Shown here piece by piece: positions 53,403 through 61,960 of a stretch of DNA of 64,000 nucleotides. Numbering within the stretch: position 1 is the stretch's first letter; the number at the start of each line of letters is the position of its first letter. The notes beneath the pieces are model-generated. The model did no database searches. It saw only the letters and a list, made by a program, of their open reading frames with translations, and was not told where the DNA came from. A program made the translations under genes and the position numbers. Origin of the DNA: Oscillospiraceae bacterium (GTDB lineage: Bacteria; Bacillota; Clostridia; Oscillospirales; Acutalibacteraceae); contig JAISJQ010000053.1 of the NCBI GenBank assembly GCA_031261445.1, positions 1 through 64,000 on the forward strand. The letters run 5' to 3'.

Positions 53403-54947
53403 TTGAAAGACAAATTGCAGGATCTTTGGCTCGCGCTCAAGGTTAAGCTTTACGAAGCCATCCGCTCTGTGTTGCCCATCGCCGCCATCGTGGTGGTGCT
53501 GTGTTTCACCATCGCGCCCGTGCCCGTGAGCATGTTTCTGGGCTTCATCATCGGCGCGGTGCTGCTGGTGCTGGGCATGGCGCTGTTCAGTCTGGGCGCG
53601 GACACCGCCGTGACACCCATCGGCGAGCGCATCGGCGTCACCGTCACCAAGTCCGGCAACGTTTGGCTGACGCTATGCGTGGGGCTCATCATCGGCGTGC
53701 TCATCACCGTCTCTGAGCCCGACCTGCAGGTGCTGGCCGACCAAGTGCCCGCCGTCCCCAACCTCATCCTGATTTTGTCCATCGCCGTGGGTGTGGGCAT
53801 CTTTTTGGTCATCGCGCTGTTGCGCATCCTCTTTTCTATCTCCCTGCGCGTAATTTTACTGGCGCTGTACACCATCGTCTTTGCGCTGGCCATTTTCAGC
53901 CCCGGAGACTTCCTCGCCGTGGCTTTTGATTCCGGCGGTGTGACCACTGGGCCTATGACCGTGCCGTTCATCATGGCGTTCGGCGTGGGCGTTTCTGCCC
54001 TGCGTTCGGACAAGCACGCGGCCATCGACAGCTTCGGCATGGTGGCCTTGTGCTCCGTGGGACCCATCCTCACCACGCTGATTTTGGGACTGATCTACCA
54101 CCCCGGCGGCACGGACTACACGCCCTTCCTCGCCCAAAGCGTGGAGAACTCCCGCGACATGTGGGGGCTATTCACCGACCCAACGACGGGCTTTATGAAC
54201 TACCTGAAAGAGGTCTCGCTGGCGCTGGGCCCGGTGGTGCTGATGTTCATCGTCTTCCAGCTGGTGTGGTTGCATCTGCACAAACGCCTGACGGCGAAAA
54301 TCGCGCTGGGCTTTGGCTACACCTTTTTGGGGCTCGTGCTCTTCCTGACGGGCGTGAACGTGGGCTTCATGCCGTTGGGCGGCTATGTGGGCGAACTGCT
54401 GGGCAGTCTAGCGCCGCCACGGCAGTGGGTGATTTTGCCCATTGGTCTGCTCATTGGCTACTTTATTGTGGCGGCAGAGCCCGCCGTGCACGTGCTCAAC
54501 AAGCAGGTGGAGGAGGTCAGCTCCGGCGCAATCCCCGCCAAGGCCATGCAGGTGAGCCTCTCCATCGGCGTGAGTATCTCTGTGGGGCTGTCCATGCTAC
54601 GGCTTCTGCTGGGCATTCCCATCATCTGGTTTCTTGTGCCCGGCTACGCCCTCGCGCTGGGACTGAGCTTCTTTGTGCCAAAGATATTCACCGCCATTGC
54701 GTTCGACTCCGGCGGCGTGGCCTCTGGGCCTATGACCGCCACATTCCTGCTCCCCTTTGCGGTGGGCATCTGCGGTGCGCTGGGCGGCAACATCGTCACG
54801 GACGCCTTTGGCGTGGTCGCCATGGTGGCCATGACGCCGCTGATCACCATCCAGATTTTGGGTCTCATCACCCGCATTCGCGGCAAACAGGAGGCCGAAC
54901 TAGAGGTATATGTTGACCTCGTTGACGAAGAAATCCTAGAAGAATAA
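53403..54947 (+). CDS. DUF1538 membrane transporter-like protein (two repeats)
   Basis: A 514-residue membrane protein with about 14 hydrophobic segments in two homologous halves. Each half has a TPIGERIG- or VGELLGSL-type loop, a (V/A)SEPDLQVLADQVP or AAEPAVHVLNKQVE segment, and the hallmark AFDSGGV(T/A)(T/S)GPMT (about 176-188 and 434-446). This is the DUF1538 family, of unknown substrate. TTG at 53403 behind AAGGGAGGG is preferred to earlier in-frame starts. A PII-like gene begins about 60 bases downstream, suggesting control of a transporter by a PII-type sensor. Confidence 0.88.
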   Translation: MKDKLQDLWLALKVKLYEAIRSVLPIAAIVVVLCFTIAPVPVSMFLGFIIGAVLLVLGMALFSLGADTAVTPIGERIGVTVTKSGNVWLTLCVGLIIGVLITVSEPDLQVLADQVPAVPNLILILSIAVGVGIFLVIALLRILFSISLRVILLALYTIVFALAIFSPGDFLAVAFDSGGVTTGPMTVPFIMAFGVGVSALRSDKHAAIDSFGMVALCSVGPILTTLILGLIYHPGGTDYTPFLAQSVENSRDMWGLFTDPTTGFMNYLKEVSLALGPVVLMFIVFQLVWLHLHKRLTAKIALGFGYTFLGLVLFLTGVNVGFMPLGGYVGELLGSLAPPRQWVILPIGLLIGYFIVAAEPAVHVLNKQVEEVSSGAIPAKAMQVSLSIGVSISVGLSMLRLLLGIPIIWFLVPGYALALGLSFFVPKIFTAIAFDSGGVASGPMTATFLLPFAVGICGALGGNIVTDAFGVVAMVAMTPLITIQILGLITRIRGKQEAELEVYVDLVDEEILEE

Positions 54948-55008
54948 GCTAGCATATAGGGCACAGGCTTTGCACCCGACACATACGCCAATTGGGGAGG
55001 GACACAAG

Positions 55009-55719
55009 TTGTTAGACATCTCGCTCATGCTCACCATCACCGACCGCGCCCTTGCGGAAGACTACGCAAGGGTCTTCCGGCGGCATGACGTATCGGCGGT
55101 GCTCATTGCGCTGGGCACGGGCACGGCGAAGCAGGAAACGCTGGATCTCTTTGGGCTGGAGGAGAACGAAAAGGCGGTGCTGCTCTCCTTCACCGCCACG
55201 CACCACCTGCCGCGCCTAGTCAAGTCCCTGCGGCATCATCTAAAAATCGGGATGCCCGGACGGGGGATACTGCTGACCATCCCCCTGCGCAGCATCGGCG
55301 GCGACACGGCCGCGCGTCTACTGATTGAACACCTGCACACAGAAAGGACTGAAGAAACCATGCCAGAGGAGATGCCCTTTGAGCTGATTATCGCCGTGGC
55401 CAACGAGGGCTACGTGGACTTGGTGGTGGATGCCGCCCAAAAGGCGCAAGCCACGGGCGCGACGATTGTGCACGCGCGGGGCGTGGGCTCGCACGAAATG
55501 CGCAAGTTCTTTGGCTTTAACATTTCCGATGAGAAAGAGCTGGTCTTCATCGTCTGCCGCCGGGACTGCCGCAACCGCATCATGAAAGCCATCATGGCGG
55601 ACGCCGGACAAAAAACCAAAGCCAAATCCATCGTGTTTTCGTTGCCGGTCTCCTCGGCCGAAGGCCTGTGGATTCTAGAGCGGGATAAAGAACAAGAAGA
55701 TGAAGAAATAGTTGAATAA
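55009..55719 (+). CDS. PII-like signalling protein with two tandem domains
   Basis: A 236-residue soluble protein with two PII-like ferredoxin-fold halves. The first (about 1-105) has ISLMLTITDRALAEDYARVF and ends near IGMPGRGILLTIPLRSIGG; the second (about 115-220) has FELIIAVANEGYVDLVVDAA, the turn GATIVHARGVG (PII-type GAT(I/V) motif) and ARG-VGSHEMRKFFGFNISDEK in place of a T-loop, then EKELVFIVCRRDCRNRIMKAI. Such proteins stand next to DUF1538 genes in other Firmicutes (family knowledge). TTG at 55009 has GGGGAGGG seven bases upstream. It probably binds a nucleotide and gates or senses the DUF1538 transporter; ligand unknown. Confidence 0.82.
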   Translation: MLDISLMLTITDRALAEDYARVFRRHDVSAVLIALGTGTAKQETLDLFGLEENEKAVLLSFTATHHLPRLVKSLRHHLKIGMPGRGILLTIPLRSIGGDTAARLLIEHLHTERTEETMPEEMPFELIIAVANEGYVDLVVDAAQKAQATGATIVHARGVGSHEMRKFFGFNISDEKELVFIVCRRDCRNRIMKAIMADAGQKTKAKSIVFSLPVSSAEGLWILERDKEQEDEEIVE

Positions 55720-55975
55720 TTTACAATTAACAATGAACAATGTACAATTGTCGTAGGGGCGACCGTCCCGGTCGCCCGCTGATGCCCCATTGTAGGGGCG
55801 CGCGCCCCTGCGCGCCCGCTGCATAGAGAGATGAGAATTCAGGCATGAGGGGTCTGTAGGGGCGGCCATCTGCCGCCCGGTGATCCTTAGAAACATTGCC
55901 CCCCCAACGGGCGACCGGGACGGTCGCCCCTACAAGGCCACGGGCGGCAGATTGCCGCCCCTACATTCGCACACA
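55720..55975. repeat. Intergenic repeat cluster (families D, A, E)
   Basis: Family D words from just after the PII-like stop (to 55752), then six or so family A elements with ACC/GGT, CGC/GCG and GCA/TGC inner stems interrupted by a short family E word (55830-55850). Confidence 0.8.
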
Positions 55976-55997
55976 TGAATTCTAACAGGAGGACAGT

Positions 55998-57317
55998 TTG
56001 CGTGCACGCAGTTTGCAGATTTATTTGCTGGACGGGCATCCCGCCGGGCGTGTGAAGGCGTTCATGCGCGGCTGGACGGGTGCGGTGTGGCGCATCCCCA
56101 AAGAGTTGTGTGCGCGTTGCGGCGGACAGAGCGATTTTGCTGGGGCGGGCGTGCTGTGCCTATTGGACGGCGCACAAAGCCGCACGTTGCCCACCGAAAG
56201 CCTGTACGCCGCGCTTATGGAGCAAGAACCGTCCGCATGGCAGAACGCGCTGGCGTTCACCTGTGCCGAAGGCTTCAGCGCAGAGGAACGCGCGTATCTG
56301 TGCGCACGCCTGTCGGGCAAAGTGCCCACCTGCACCCTGCCCGATGAAGGCGAATCCGCGCTGGAGGAGTACATAGAGAAAGCGCAACTGTGCGCAGACA
56401 TGCTTGCGAGTAATGAGGAATCAGGCGTGAGGCGTGAGGTTTTTGCGGACACGCAGTTAGAGATACCCGCAACATCTCGTGCGCCCCTCACGCCTGTATC
56501 CTCAACCCTCTCTCCTCAAATTGCCCCTACAGACATCCTCACGCCTCAACCCTCACCCCTCAATCCTCATAGCCGCACGCCGCAAACGCTCAAGCCTTCC
56601 AGCGCAGAGATTGCCGCGCAGATAGAGGAAGACCCAGCTTGCGCCGCGTTTTTGGGCGAGGCACAGCGGCATTTGGGCACGTTTGGTTATCCCGAACAAG
56701 CCAGCCTTCTGTGGATGCACAACTATCTGGGGCTCGACTGGGAGGCACTGCTGGTGCTGCTGCATCAGGTGCGGGAGCACGAAACACAGCCGGGTCTCAA
56801 GAGCTATGAGAGCTACGCCAACAAGCTCGCGCGGGACGGCGCAACCACCGCAGAGACCGCCGAAGCATGGTTCACGGTCTATCGCAATGTGCCGCGTCTG
56901 TACACATTTTTGACCACGCGCTGGAATCTTTCGGGCTCGAAACCCACGCCTGCCCAGAGCGAAAAACTGGAACGCTGGACGGCGTGGGGCTTCGCGGACG
57001 AGGTGATCGATCTGGCGTTTGAGGCGGCGTTGGATATCCCGGCGAAACGACCGTTTGATTACGCCGACAAGGTCCTGCGTGTCTGGCAGAGCGAGGGCAT
57101 CCGCACACCAGAGCAGGTGCAGGCCGCCCGCGCCGCTTGGAGCGCCAAAGTGGCGCAGAAATCCACAAAAACGGCGGCGCGTGCGCCCGCGTCATCACCC
57201 GACGGCATTGTGCGCAAGGGCGGTCAAGTCGTCCCCAGCACGCCCGGCGGTTGGGATTTGGACGAGCTGGCACGCCGCGCCCGCCAAAAGCCCGTACTGC
57301 AAGAATGGGAGGATTGA
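55998..57317 (+). CDS. Degenerate GIY-YIG domain fused to a DnaD-type replication module
   Basis: A 439-residue protein in three parts. Residues 1-135 follow the pattern of GIY-YIG nuclease-family proteins: SLQIYLLDGHPAGRVKAFM, GWTGAVWRIPKEL, AGVLCLLDG, SAWQNALAFTCAEGFS, AYLCARL. The GIY and YIG motifs, the catalytic Arg and the Glu are not conserved, so it should be inactive. Residues 137-192 are encoded by family E repeat words (Pro/Ser/Thr-rich). Residues 195-390 carry two DnaD/DnaB_2-type helical segments (FGYPEQASLLWMHNYLGLDW; PTPAQSEKLERWTAWGFADE to VLRVWQSEGIRTPEQVQ). TTG start behind CAGGAGGA. The DnaC-like loader gene starts two bases after the stop, so the C-terminal part is probably the helicase-loading partner DnaD. 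The fusion is unusual. Confidence 0.85.
   Translation: MRARSLQIYLLDGHPAGRVKAFMRGWTGAVWRIPKELCARCGGQSDFAGAGVLCLLDGAQSRTLPTESLYAALMEQEPSAWQNALAFTCAEGFSAEERAYLCARLSGKVPTCTLPDEGESALEEYIEKAQLCADMLASNEESGVRREVFADTQLEIPATSRAPLTPVSSTLSPQIAPTDILTPQPSPLNPHSRTPQTLKPSSAEIAAQIEEDPACAAFLGEAQRHLGTFGYPEQASLLWMHNYLGLDWEALLVLLHQVREHETQPGLKSYESYANKLARDGATTAETAEAWFTVYRNVPRLYTFLTTRWNLSGSKPTPAQSEKLERWTAWGFADEVIDLAFEAALDIPAKRPFDYADKVLRVWQSEGIRTPEQVQAARAAWSAKVAQKSTKTAARAPASSPDGIVRKGGQVVPSTPGGWDLDELARRARQKPVLQEWED
56406..56576. repeat. Family E repeat inside a coding sequence
   Basis: GTGAGGCGTGAGG-type and CCTCACGCCTCAACCCTCAC-type words face each other within the DnaD-like gene and are read in frame as residues about 137-192. 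Confidence 0.8.
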
Positions 57318-57319
57318 GT

Positions 57320-58303
57320 ATGCATTATTCCACACAAGTGCGCAAAGAGGCGCGGGAGATTTTGCAGCGCAGGCAGAGCGATGCCACCCGCGCGTGCGAT
57401 GCGCGCCGCGCGGCGGCGTTGGCGAAAATCCCGGCGTTGGCGGATGCGGATCGCTTAATCCAAAGCTCGGCGGCGGCGGCGATTGCCGCGCTGTTTAATC
57501 CCGGTGCGTCCACAGAGGACATCGTTTTTGCCCGCGACACCAACCTGCAAGCGCAGGCACACGAGCAGGCACTCCTGCGCACGGGCGGCTTTGCCGAAGA
57601 CGCGATGCTCCCGCATTATAGTTGCCCCGACTGCGACGATTCGGGCTATCTGCGCCACAGCAACGACGGGCACAATGGACAGATCTGCGCCTGCCACCGT
57701 GCGCTTCTGCGCGATTTGGAGCACGCGCGACTGGCCAGAGTTTTCCCGCTGGATCAGTTCACGTTCTCGCGCTTCAACCTCTCTTTTTACCCGTCCAACG
57801 AGCAGGAATTCATGCGCGATGTGCTCGATACCTGTAAAAAATACGCCAAAACCTTCAGCCCCAAAAAGGGCAACCTCTATTTTTACGGTGGCGCGGGCTT
57901 GGGCAAAACCCACCTGTCGGGGGCGATCATCAATCGCGTGATTGAACGCGGCTTCAGTGTGGAATATGGCTCTGCGCCGGCACTGCTTGACGCACTCGTC
58001 AAGTCCCGCTTTGACAGCCGCTCGGATCGATCGCTGGAGAAAGCACTGCAAACCTGCGACCTACTGGTGCTCGATGATCTGGGCGCGGAGGCCGCCAATT
58101 CCGCCACCAAAGAGGCGCTGTATATCCTCGTGAACGCGCGTCTGCTAGCGCACAAGCCGACCATCGTCAGCAGCAATTTCACACCGCAAGAGCTGGCCGC
58201 GCAGTACGATACCCGCATCGCCTCGCGCTTGCTCTATGACCACACAACCGTGATTGAATTCGTCGGCAACGACATCCGCGCCCAAATGAATCGCCGCGCA
58301 TAA
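57320..58303 (+). CDS. DnaC/DnaI-like helicase-loader AAA+ ATPase
   Basis: A 327-residue protein that probably loads the replicative helicase onto DNA. Residues 1-95 are helical; a Cys-rich segment follows (CPDCDDSGYLR with ICAC, about 103-128), typical of clostridial DnaC. The AAA+ core has Walker A GGAGLGKTH (about 190), Walker B LLVLDDLGAE, sensor IVSSNFTPQEL and the arginine region DTRIASRLLYD. ATG at 57320 follows GGGAGGA. It lies two bases after the DnaD-like gene, the order found in many Clostridia. Confidence 0.92.
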   Translation: MHYSTQVRKEAREILQRRQSDATRACDARRAAALAKIPALADADRLIQSSAAAAIAALFNPGASTEDIVFARDTNLQAQAHEQALLRTGGFAEDAMLPHYSCPDCDDSGYLRHSNDGHNGQICACHRALLRDLEHARLARVFPLDQFTFSRFNLSFYPSNEQEFMRDVLDTCKKYAKTFSPKKGNLYFYGGAGLGKTHLSGAIINRVIERGFSVEYGSAPALLDALVKSRFDSRSDRSLEKALQTCDLLVLDDLGAEAANSATKEALYILVNARLLAHKPTIVSSNFTPQELAAQYDTRIASRLLYDHTTVIEFVGNDIRAQMNRRA

Positions 58304-58357
58304 ACGCACGCGCCGCCGCGTACACATGAGAGGAATTGTGTTCGTGGAGGGTTCGGC

Positions 58358-58852
58358 GTGAAAAAGTGCCGCTGTCTGTGGCTGGTCTGTTGGGGATTTT
58401 TGTTGTCCGTGGCTTTGAGTGCCTGCGCCGTGCCGCCCGGGCGTTCGGTCACCGCGCCGCCTGCGCCAGAGAGCTTCACGGCACAGATTGAGGTGACGGG
58501 CGCGGACTTCGCGCTCAGCTGCACTTGGGCGCAAAGCGCCCCCGGCTCTGCCGTATTTTCGGTGACCGCACCGGAAAACCTGCGCGGCCTTGTGTTGACC
58601 GTCGCGGGCACGGACTGCCGCGCGATGTTTCGGGATTTGGCGACAGAACTTGTGCTCCCCGAACAGGCGTTTTTTTTGGAGCTACTGGATGCGCTGAATG
58701 TGCACGAGGGCGTAAGCTCCGTGGCACGGGGCGACAGCATAGAGACCCGCGGCGAGATACGCACAGGCGCATTTGTGCTGACACAAAACGCCGTAACCGG
58801 GCTCTACGAGCGTGTGGAGTTGCCACACAGTCAGGTGCAGATCAATGGTTGA
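58358..58852 (+). CDS. Small lipoprotein of unknown function
   Basis: A 164-residue exported lipoprotein. MKKCRCLWLVCWGFLLSVAL with LSAC makes a lipoprotein signal peptide, the lipidated Cys being about residue 23. The mature domain is beta-rich (SFTAQIEVTGADFALSCTWA) with ENLRGLVLTVAGTDCRAMF and a C-terminal VRG-like strand region. GTG at 58358 is preceded by GTGGAGG. It lies 54 bases after the DnaC-like gene. The last 11 bases overlap the 3' end of the convergent RelE-type toxin gene. Confidence 0.78.
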   Translation: MKKCRCLWLVCWGFLLSVALSACAVPPGRSVTAPPAPESFTAQIEVTGADFALSCTWAQSAPGSAVFSVTAPENLRGLVLTVAGTDCRAMFRDLATELVLPEQAFFLELLDALNVHEGVSSVARGDSIETRGEIRTGAFVLTQNAVTGLYERVELPHSQVQING

Positions 58853-59180
58853 CTTCCTCGACATCCATGCGCAACAACTGCATCCAATCTCTGCGGGCAT
58901 ACAGTATGCGCATCACAAAAACACGATGATCTGATTCGCTGACTTTGAAAAAAACTATGTGTTTTTTGACAATAATCGACCTAATTTCTTTTGATGCCAA
59001 GTATGGATCATACACATATGGATGCTGTGCTGGATTTTCTTGCAAAGAATGAATTGCGCTTTCAATCAGCGTAAGCCGTCTTTGCGCGGCAATGGGATTT
59101 TGCAGAACCTCTTTTATGTACCTATATATTTCACGCAAATCACTTTTAGCGGCGGCCATAATGTTGATATTGAAAATCAT
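58842..59180 (-). CDS. RelE/ParE-family toxin
   Basis: A 112-residue ParE/RelE-fold toxin: MIFNINIMAAAKSDLREIYR, YIKEVLQNPIAAQRRLTLIE, KEIRSIIVKKHIVFFKVSES, RVFVMRILYARRDWMQLL. The end VRRILYARRDW-type motif is typical of ParE/RelE toxins, which inhibit gyrase or cut mRNA on the ribosome. I prefer the ATG at 59180, which overlaps the antitoxin stop as ATGA with AAGGA seven bases upstream. The gene is strongly AT-rich against its surroundings, suggesting transfer. It ends inside the opposing lipoprotein gene. Confidence 0.88.
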   Translation of the reverse strand: MIFNINIMAAAKSDLREIYRYIKEVLQNPIAAQRRLTLIESAIHSLQENPAQHPYVYDPYLASKEIRSIIVKKHIVFFKVSESDHRVFVMRILYARRDWMQLLRMDVEEVNH

Positions 59181-59437
59181 TCCCATTCCTTTCGAAATTC
59201 GACCATGAATGCATCAAAATCAGAATATGCGCCGCGTTTTTCATCTTCAAGAGCTTCATCCAAAAGATGCACCAACTCATAACGGCCACAGAATTTTTCA
59301 TAGGCCTCAATGCTGAGAACAGCCAAGTCACCATAACCGTTTTTGGTTATGAATATAGGCTCCATTTTGGAGTGGCAAAAATCGGACACATCGTTGTAGT
59401 GATTGCGCAAATATGCGCTAGGTCGAATGTTCGGCAT
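59177..59437 (-). CDS. Phd/YefM-type antitoxin
   Basis: An 86-residue antitoxin: the DNA-binding N-terminus MPNIRPSAYLRNHYNDVSDF, then SKMEPIFITKNGYGDLAVLS (the Phd/YefM strand-turn signature) and an acidic C-terminal tail (ALEDEKRGAYSDFDAFMVEF) that should wrap the toxin. It normally represses its own promoter together with the toxin. A consensus promoter lies at 59467-59495 and a GGGGGA site precedes the ATG. AT-rich like the toxin gene. Confidence 0.9.
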   Translation of the reverse strand: MPNIRPSAYLRNHYNDVSDFCHSKMEPIFITKNGYGDLAVLSIEAYEKFCGRYELVHLLDEALEDEKRGAYSDFDAFMVEFRKEWE

Positions 59438-59466
59438 AGACTGTTCCCCCTTGTTTTTATAACAAT

Positions 59467-59495
59467 ATTATACCCAAATTCAGCTATTTTGTCAA
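59467..59495 (-). promoter_or_regulatory. Consensus promoter of the Phd/RelE module
   Basis: Minus-strand TTGACA (59495-59490), exactly 17 bases, TATAAT (59472-59467). The -35 begins two bases after the prfA stop codon (59499-59497). Confidence 0.85.
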
Positions 59496-59496
59496 G

Positions 59497-60576
59497 CTAT
59501 ATTCTAGATGCCTCGCCTTTGAGCTTCTCCGCCGTGTCGGCGGTAATGAGGGCGTCGATTACTTCGTCTAGGTTTCCGTTGAGGATGTCTTCTAGGTGAT
59601 AGAGTGTCAAGCCGATGCGGTGGTCGCTCAGGCGGTTTTGAGGGTAGTTATACGTGCGGATGCGCTCGCTGCGGTCGCCCGACCCCACCTGCGCCTTGCG
59701 CTCCCCCGCAATCTGCGCGGCCTGCTTGTCGCGCTCGGCTTGCAGAATCGTCGCCCGCAGGAGCTTCATGGCTTTCTCGCGGTTTTTGTGCTGACTGCGC
59801 TCATCGTCGCACTCCACCACTGTCCCCGTGGGCACATGGGTGATGCGGATGGCGCTGTCGGTCTTGTTGATGTGCTGGCCGCCCGCGCCGCTGGCGCGGA
59901 AGGTGTCCACTTCCAGATCGGCAGGGTTGATCTCCACATCCACTTCTTCGGCCTCGGGCAGGACGGCCACCGTCACCGTGGAGGTGTGGATGCGCCCCTG
60001 GCTCTCGGTCTCTGGCACGCGCTGGACACGGTGGACGCCGGACTCAAACTTAAAGCGTGAATACGCCCCGTCGCCGCTGAGCATGAAGCTGATTTTGTTG
60101 TAGCCGCCCAGCTCCGTCTCGTTGGCCGAGAGTACTTCGGTTTTGTAGCCTCGTGGCTCGCCGTACATGCTGTACATCCGAAACAGTGCCGCCGCAAAGA
60201 GCGATGCCTCTTCGCCACCCGCGCCGCCACGGATTTCCACAATCACGTTGCGGTCGTCGTTGGGGTCGCGCGGGAGGAGCAGGATTTTCAGTTCCTCTTG
60301 CACTTGCTCGCCCAGCGCACGCTGTTCGTCGTATTCCGCACGCGCGAGGGCACGCATTTCCGGGTCGCCAGCGGCCTCGTCCTCCAGCGCACGGGCGGCC
60401 TCCATGGCCTCCTGCGTGGCGCGGAATTGGCGGTATTTTTCCACCACAGGTGTCAACTGCCGCAGCTCACGCATAGCGGCGGTGTAGCGGACACGATCCC
60501 CAATCACCGCCGGGTCGCACACTTCCGCACCCAGACTCTCGTATTTTTTTTCGATGTCGGCCAATTTTTCCAGCAT
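59497..60576 (-). CDS. prfA: Peptide chain release factor 1
   Basis: Recognises UAA and UAG stop codons and triggers peptide release. The 359-residue protein starts MLEKLADIEKKYESLGAEV, with the anticodon-like region HRVQRVPETESQGRIHTSTVTVAVLPE and the catalytic GGQ in RASGAGGQHINKTDSAIRI. The ATG at 60576 is behind GAGGGA; an ATG four codons upstream is a weaker choice. prmC, which often follows prfA, is missing: a toxin–antitoxin pair begins right after the prfA stop instead. Confidence 0.96.
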   Translation of the reverse strand: MLEKLADIEKKYESLGAEVCDPAVIGDRVRYTAAMRELRQLTPVVEKYRQFRATQEAMEAARALEDEAAGDPEMRALARAEYDEQRALGEQVQEELKILLLPRDPNDDRNVIVEIRGGAGGEEASLFAAALFRMYSMYGEPRGYKTEVLSANETELGGYNKISFMLSGDGAYSRFKFESGVHRVQRVPETESQGRIHTSTVTVAVLPEAEEVDVEINPADLEVDTFRASGAGGQHINKTDSAIRITHVPTGTVVECDDERSQHKNREKAMKLLRATILQAERDKQAAQIAGERKAQVGSGDRSERIRTYNYPQNRLSDHRIGLTLYHLEDILNGNLDEVIDALITADTAEKLKGEASRI

Positions 60577-60606
60577 AATGTCCCTCAATCATTTCTTTCG
60601 CCTAAT

Positions 60607-60635
60607 ATTATACGCCAAAGTGCGCCAGAAAGCAA
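60607..60635 (-). promoter_or_regulatory. Promoter of prfA
   Basis: Minus-strand TTGCTT (60635-60630), a 17-base spacer and TATAAT (60612-60607). Confidence 0.75.
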
Positions 60636-60644
60636 GCGGATTTA

Positions 60645-60835
60645 TGTAGGGGCGGCAATCTGCCGCCCGTGTGACCGCCCGATAACCCCTGTAGGGGCGA
60701 CCCTTGTGGTCGCCCCTGATGAGGGTTGAGGGATGAGGCGCGAGGGTTGTGCGGTCTGTGTGTCCTCGTTCCTGTATCCTCAATCCTCACACCTCGCTGG
60801 ACAGGGCGACCACAAGGGTCGCCCCTACGCCTGCC
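60645..60835. repeat. Intergenic repeat cluster (families A, E, A)
   Basis: Two GTAGGGGCG copies (60647-60715), family E GAGGGATGAGGCGCGAGGG and its partner CCTCACACCTC (60722-60797), and a reverse family A copy (60803-60830). Confidence 0.8.
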
Positions 60836-60878
60836 GCACGGCGGACGACCGGGGACGGAAAACGTCCACGAAAAGAAT

Positions 60879-60907
60879 TTGCATTTTTACCGTGAATCTG
60901 CTATACT
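60879..60907 (+). promoter_or_regulatory. Promoter of galE
   Basis: TTGCAT (60879-60884), a 17-base spacer and TATACT (60902-60907). Confidence 0.75.
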
Positions 60908-60936
60908 ATTGGTTAAGAATGATTTGGGGGTTGCAG

Positions 60937-61944
60937 ATGTCCATCTTAGTAACGGGCGGCATGGGATATATTGGTTCACACACGGTGGTGGAATTGCTGG
61001 CGAAGCGTTACGAAGTGATTATTCTGGACAATTTATCCAACGCGCGGCGCGATGTTGTGGAATCTATTGCAGAGCTCGCGGGGCGTGCGCCGAAATTCAT
61101 CGAGGGCGACATTCGCGACAAAGCACTCGTTGAGCGCATCCTGACCGATGAGCCCGTGGAGGCCGTGATTCACTTTGCGGGCAGCAAGGCCGTGGGCGAG
61201 AGCGTCCAAAAGCCGCTGGAATATTACCACAACAACGTTTACGGCACGCTCTGCCTGCTGGAGGCTATGCGTGCGGGTGGCTGCAAAAACATCGTTTTCA
61301 GCTCTTCGGCCACGGTCTATGGCGGCGCAAACGTTTCGCCCCTGCGCGAAGACATGCCCGACGGCATCACCACCAATCCCTACGGTAGCACGAAACTGAC
61401 CATTGAGCATATCCTCAAAGAGCTGTGCGTCAGCGACAAAGAGTGGTCGGTCAGCCTGCTGCGCTACTTTAACCCCATCGGTGCGCATCCCTCTGGCCTA
61501 CTGGGTGAGCGCCCCAACGGCACGCCCAACAACCTGATGCCCTACATCACGCAAGTGGCGGCGGGGAAACTGAAAAAGCTCAAGATTTATGGCGACGATT
61601 ACGACACCAAGGACGGCACGGGTGTCCGCGACTATCTGCACGTGGTCGACTTGGCCAAGGGGCACATTGCCGCGCTGGCGCGTCTGCTGGGGCGCACGGG
61701 CTACGAAACGTATAATTTGGGCACGGGTACGGGCTATAGCGTGCTGGAAATCGTGAAGACGTTCAGCAAAGTGACCGGGCAGAAACTCCCCTACGAAATC
61801 GCCGCCCGCCGCGAGGGCGACATCGCCACCTGCTTCTCCGATCCCTCCCTGGCCGCGAAAGAGTTGGGCTGGACGGCCAAACTGACGCTGGAGGACATGT
61901 GCCGTGACGCGTGGAACTGGGAATCGAAACTCCTGCAGGGTTGA
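60937..61944 (+). CDS. galE: UDP-glucose 4-epimerase
   Basis: Interconverts UDP-glucose and UDP-galactose with bound NAD+, for galactose use and for polysaccharide precursors. The 335-residue protein starts MSILVTGGMGYIGSHTVVEL, has FSSSATVYGG (catalytic Ser/Thr), the YxxxK pair Tyr149 and Lys153 in PYGSTK, and LRYFNPIGAHPSGLLGE. The ATG at 60937 is chosen because homology begins there; its ribosome site (TTTGGGGG) is weak. It stands alone with a promoter and a terminator-like hairpin, away from galT and galK. Confidence 0.96.
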   Translation: MSILVTGGMGYIGSHTVVELLAKRYEVIILDNLSNARRDVVESIAELAGRAPKFIEGDIRDKALVERILTDEPVEAVIHFAGSKAVGESVQKPLEYYHNNVYGTLCLLEAMRAGGCKNIVFSSSATVYGGANVSPLREDMPDGITTNPYGSTKLTIEHILKELCVSDKEWSVSLLRYFNPIGAHPSGLLGERPNGTPNNLMPYITQVAAGKLKKLKIYGDDYDTKDGTGVRDYLHVVDLAKGHIAALARLLGRTGYETYNLGTGTGYSVLEIVKTFSKVTGQKLPYEIAARREGDIATCFSDPSLAAKELGWTAKLTLEDMCRDAWNWESKLLQG

Positions 61945-61960
61945 CAAAAGCACTGCGTGG

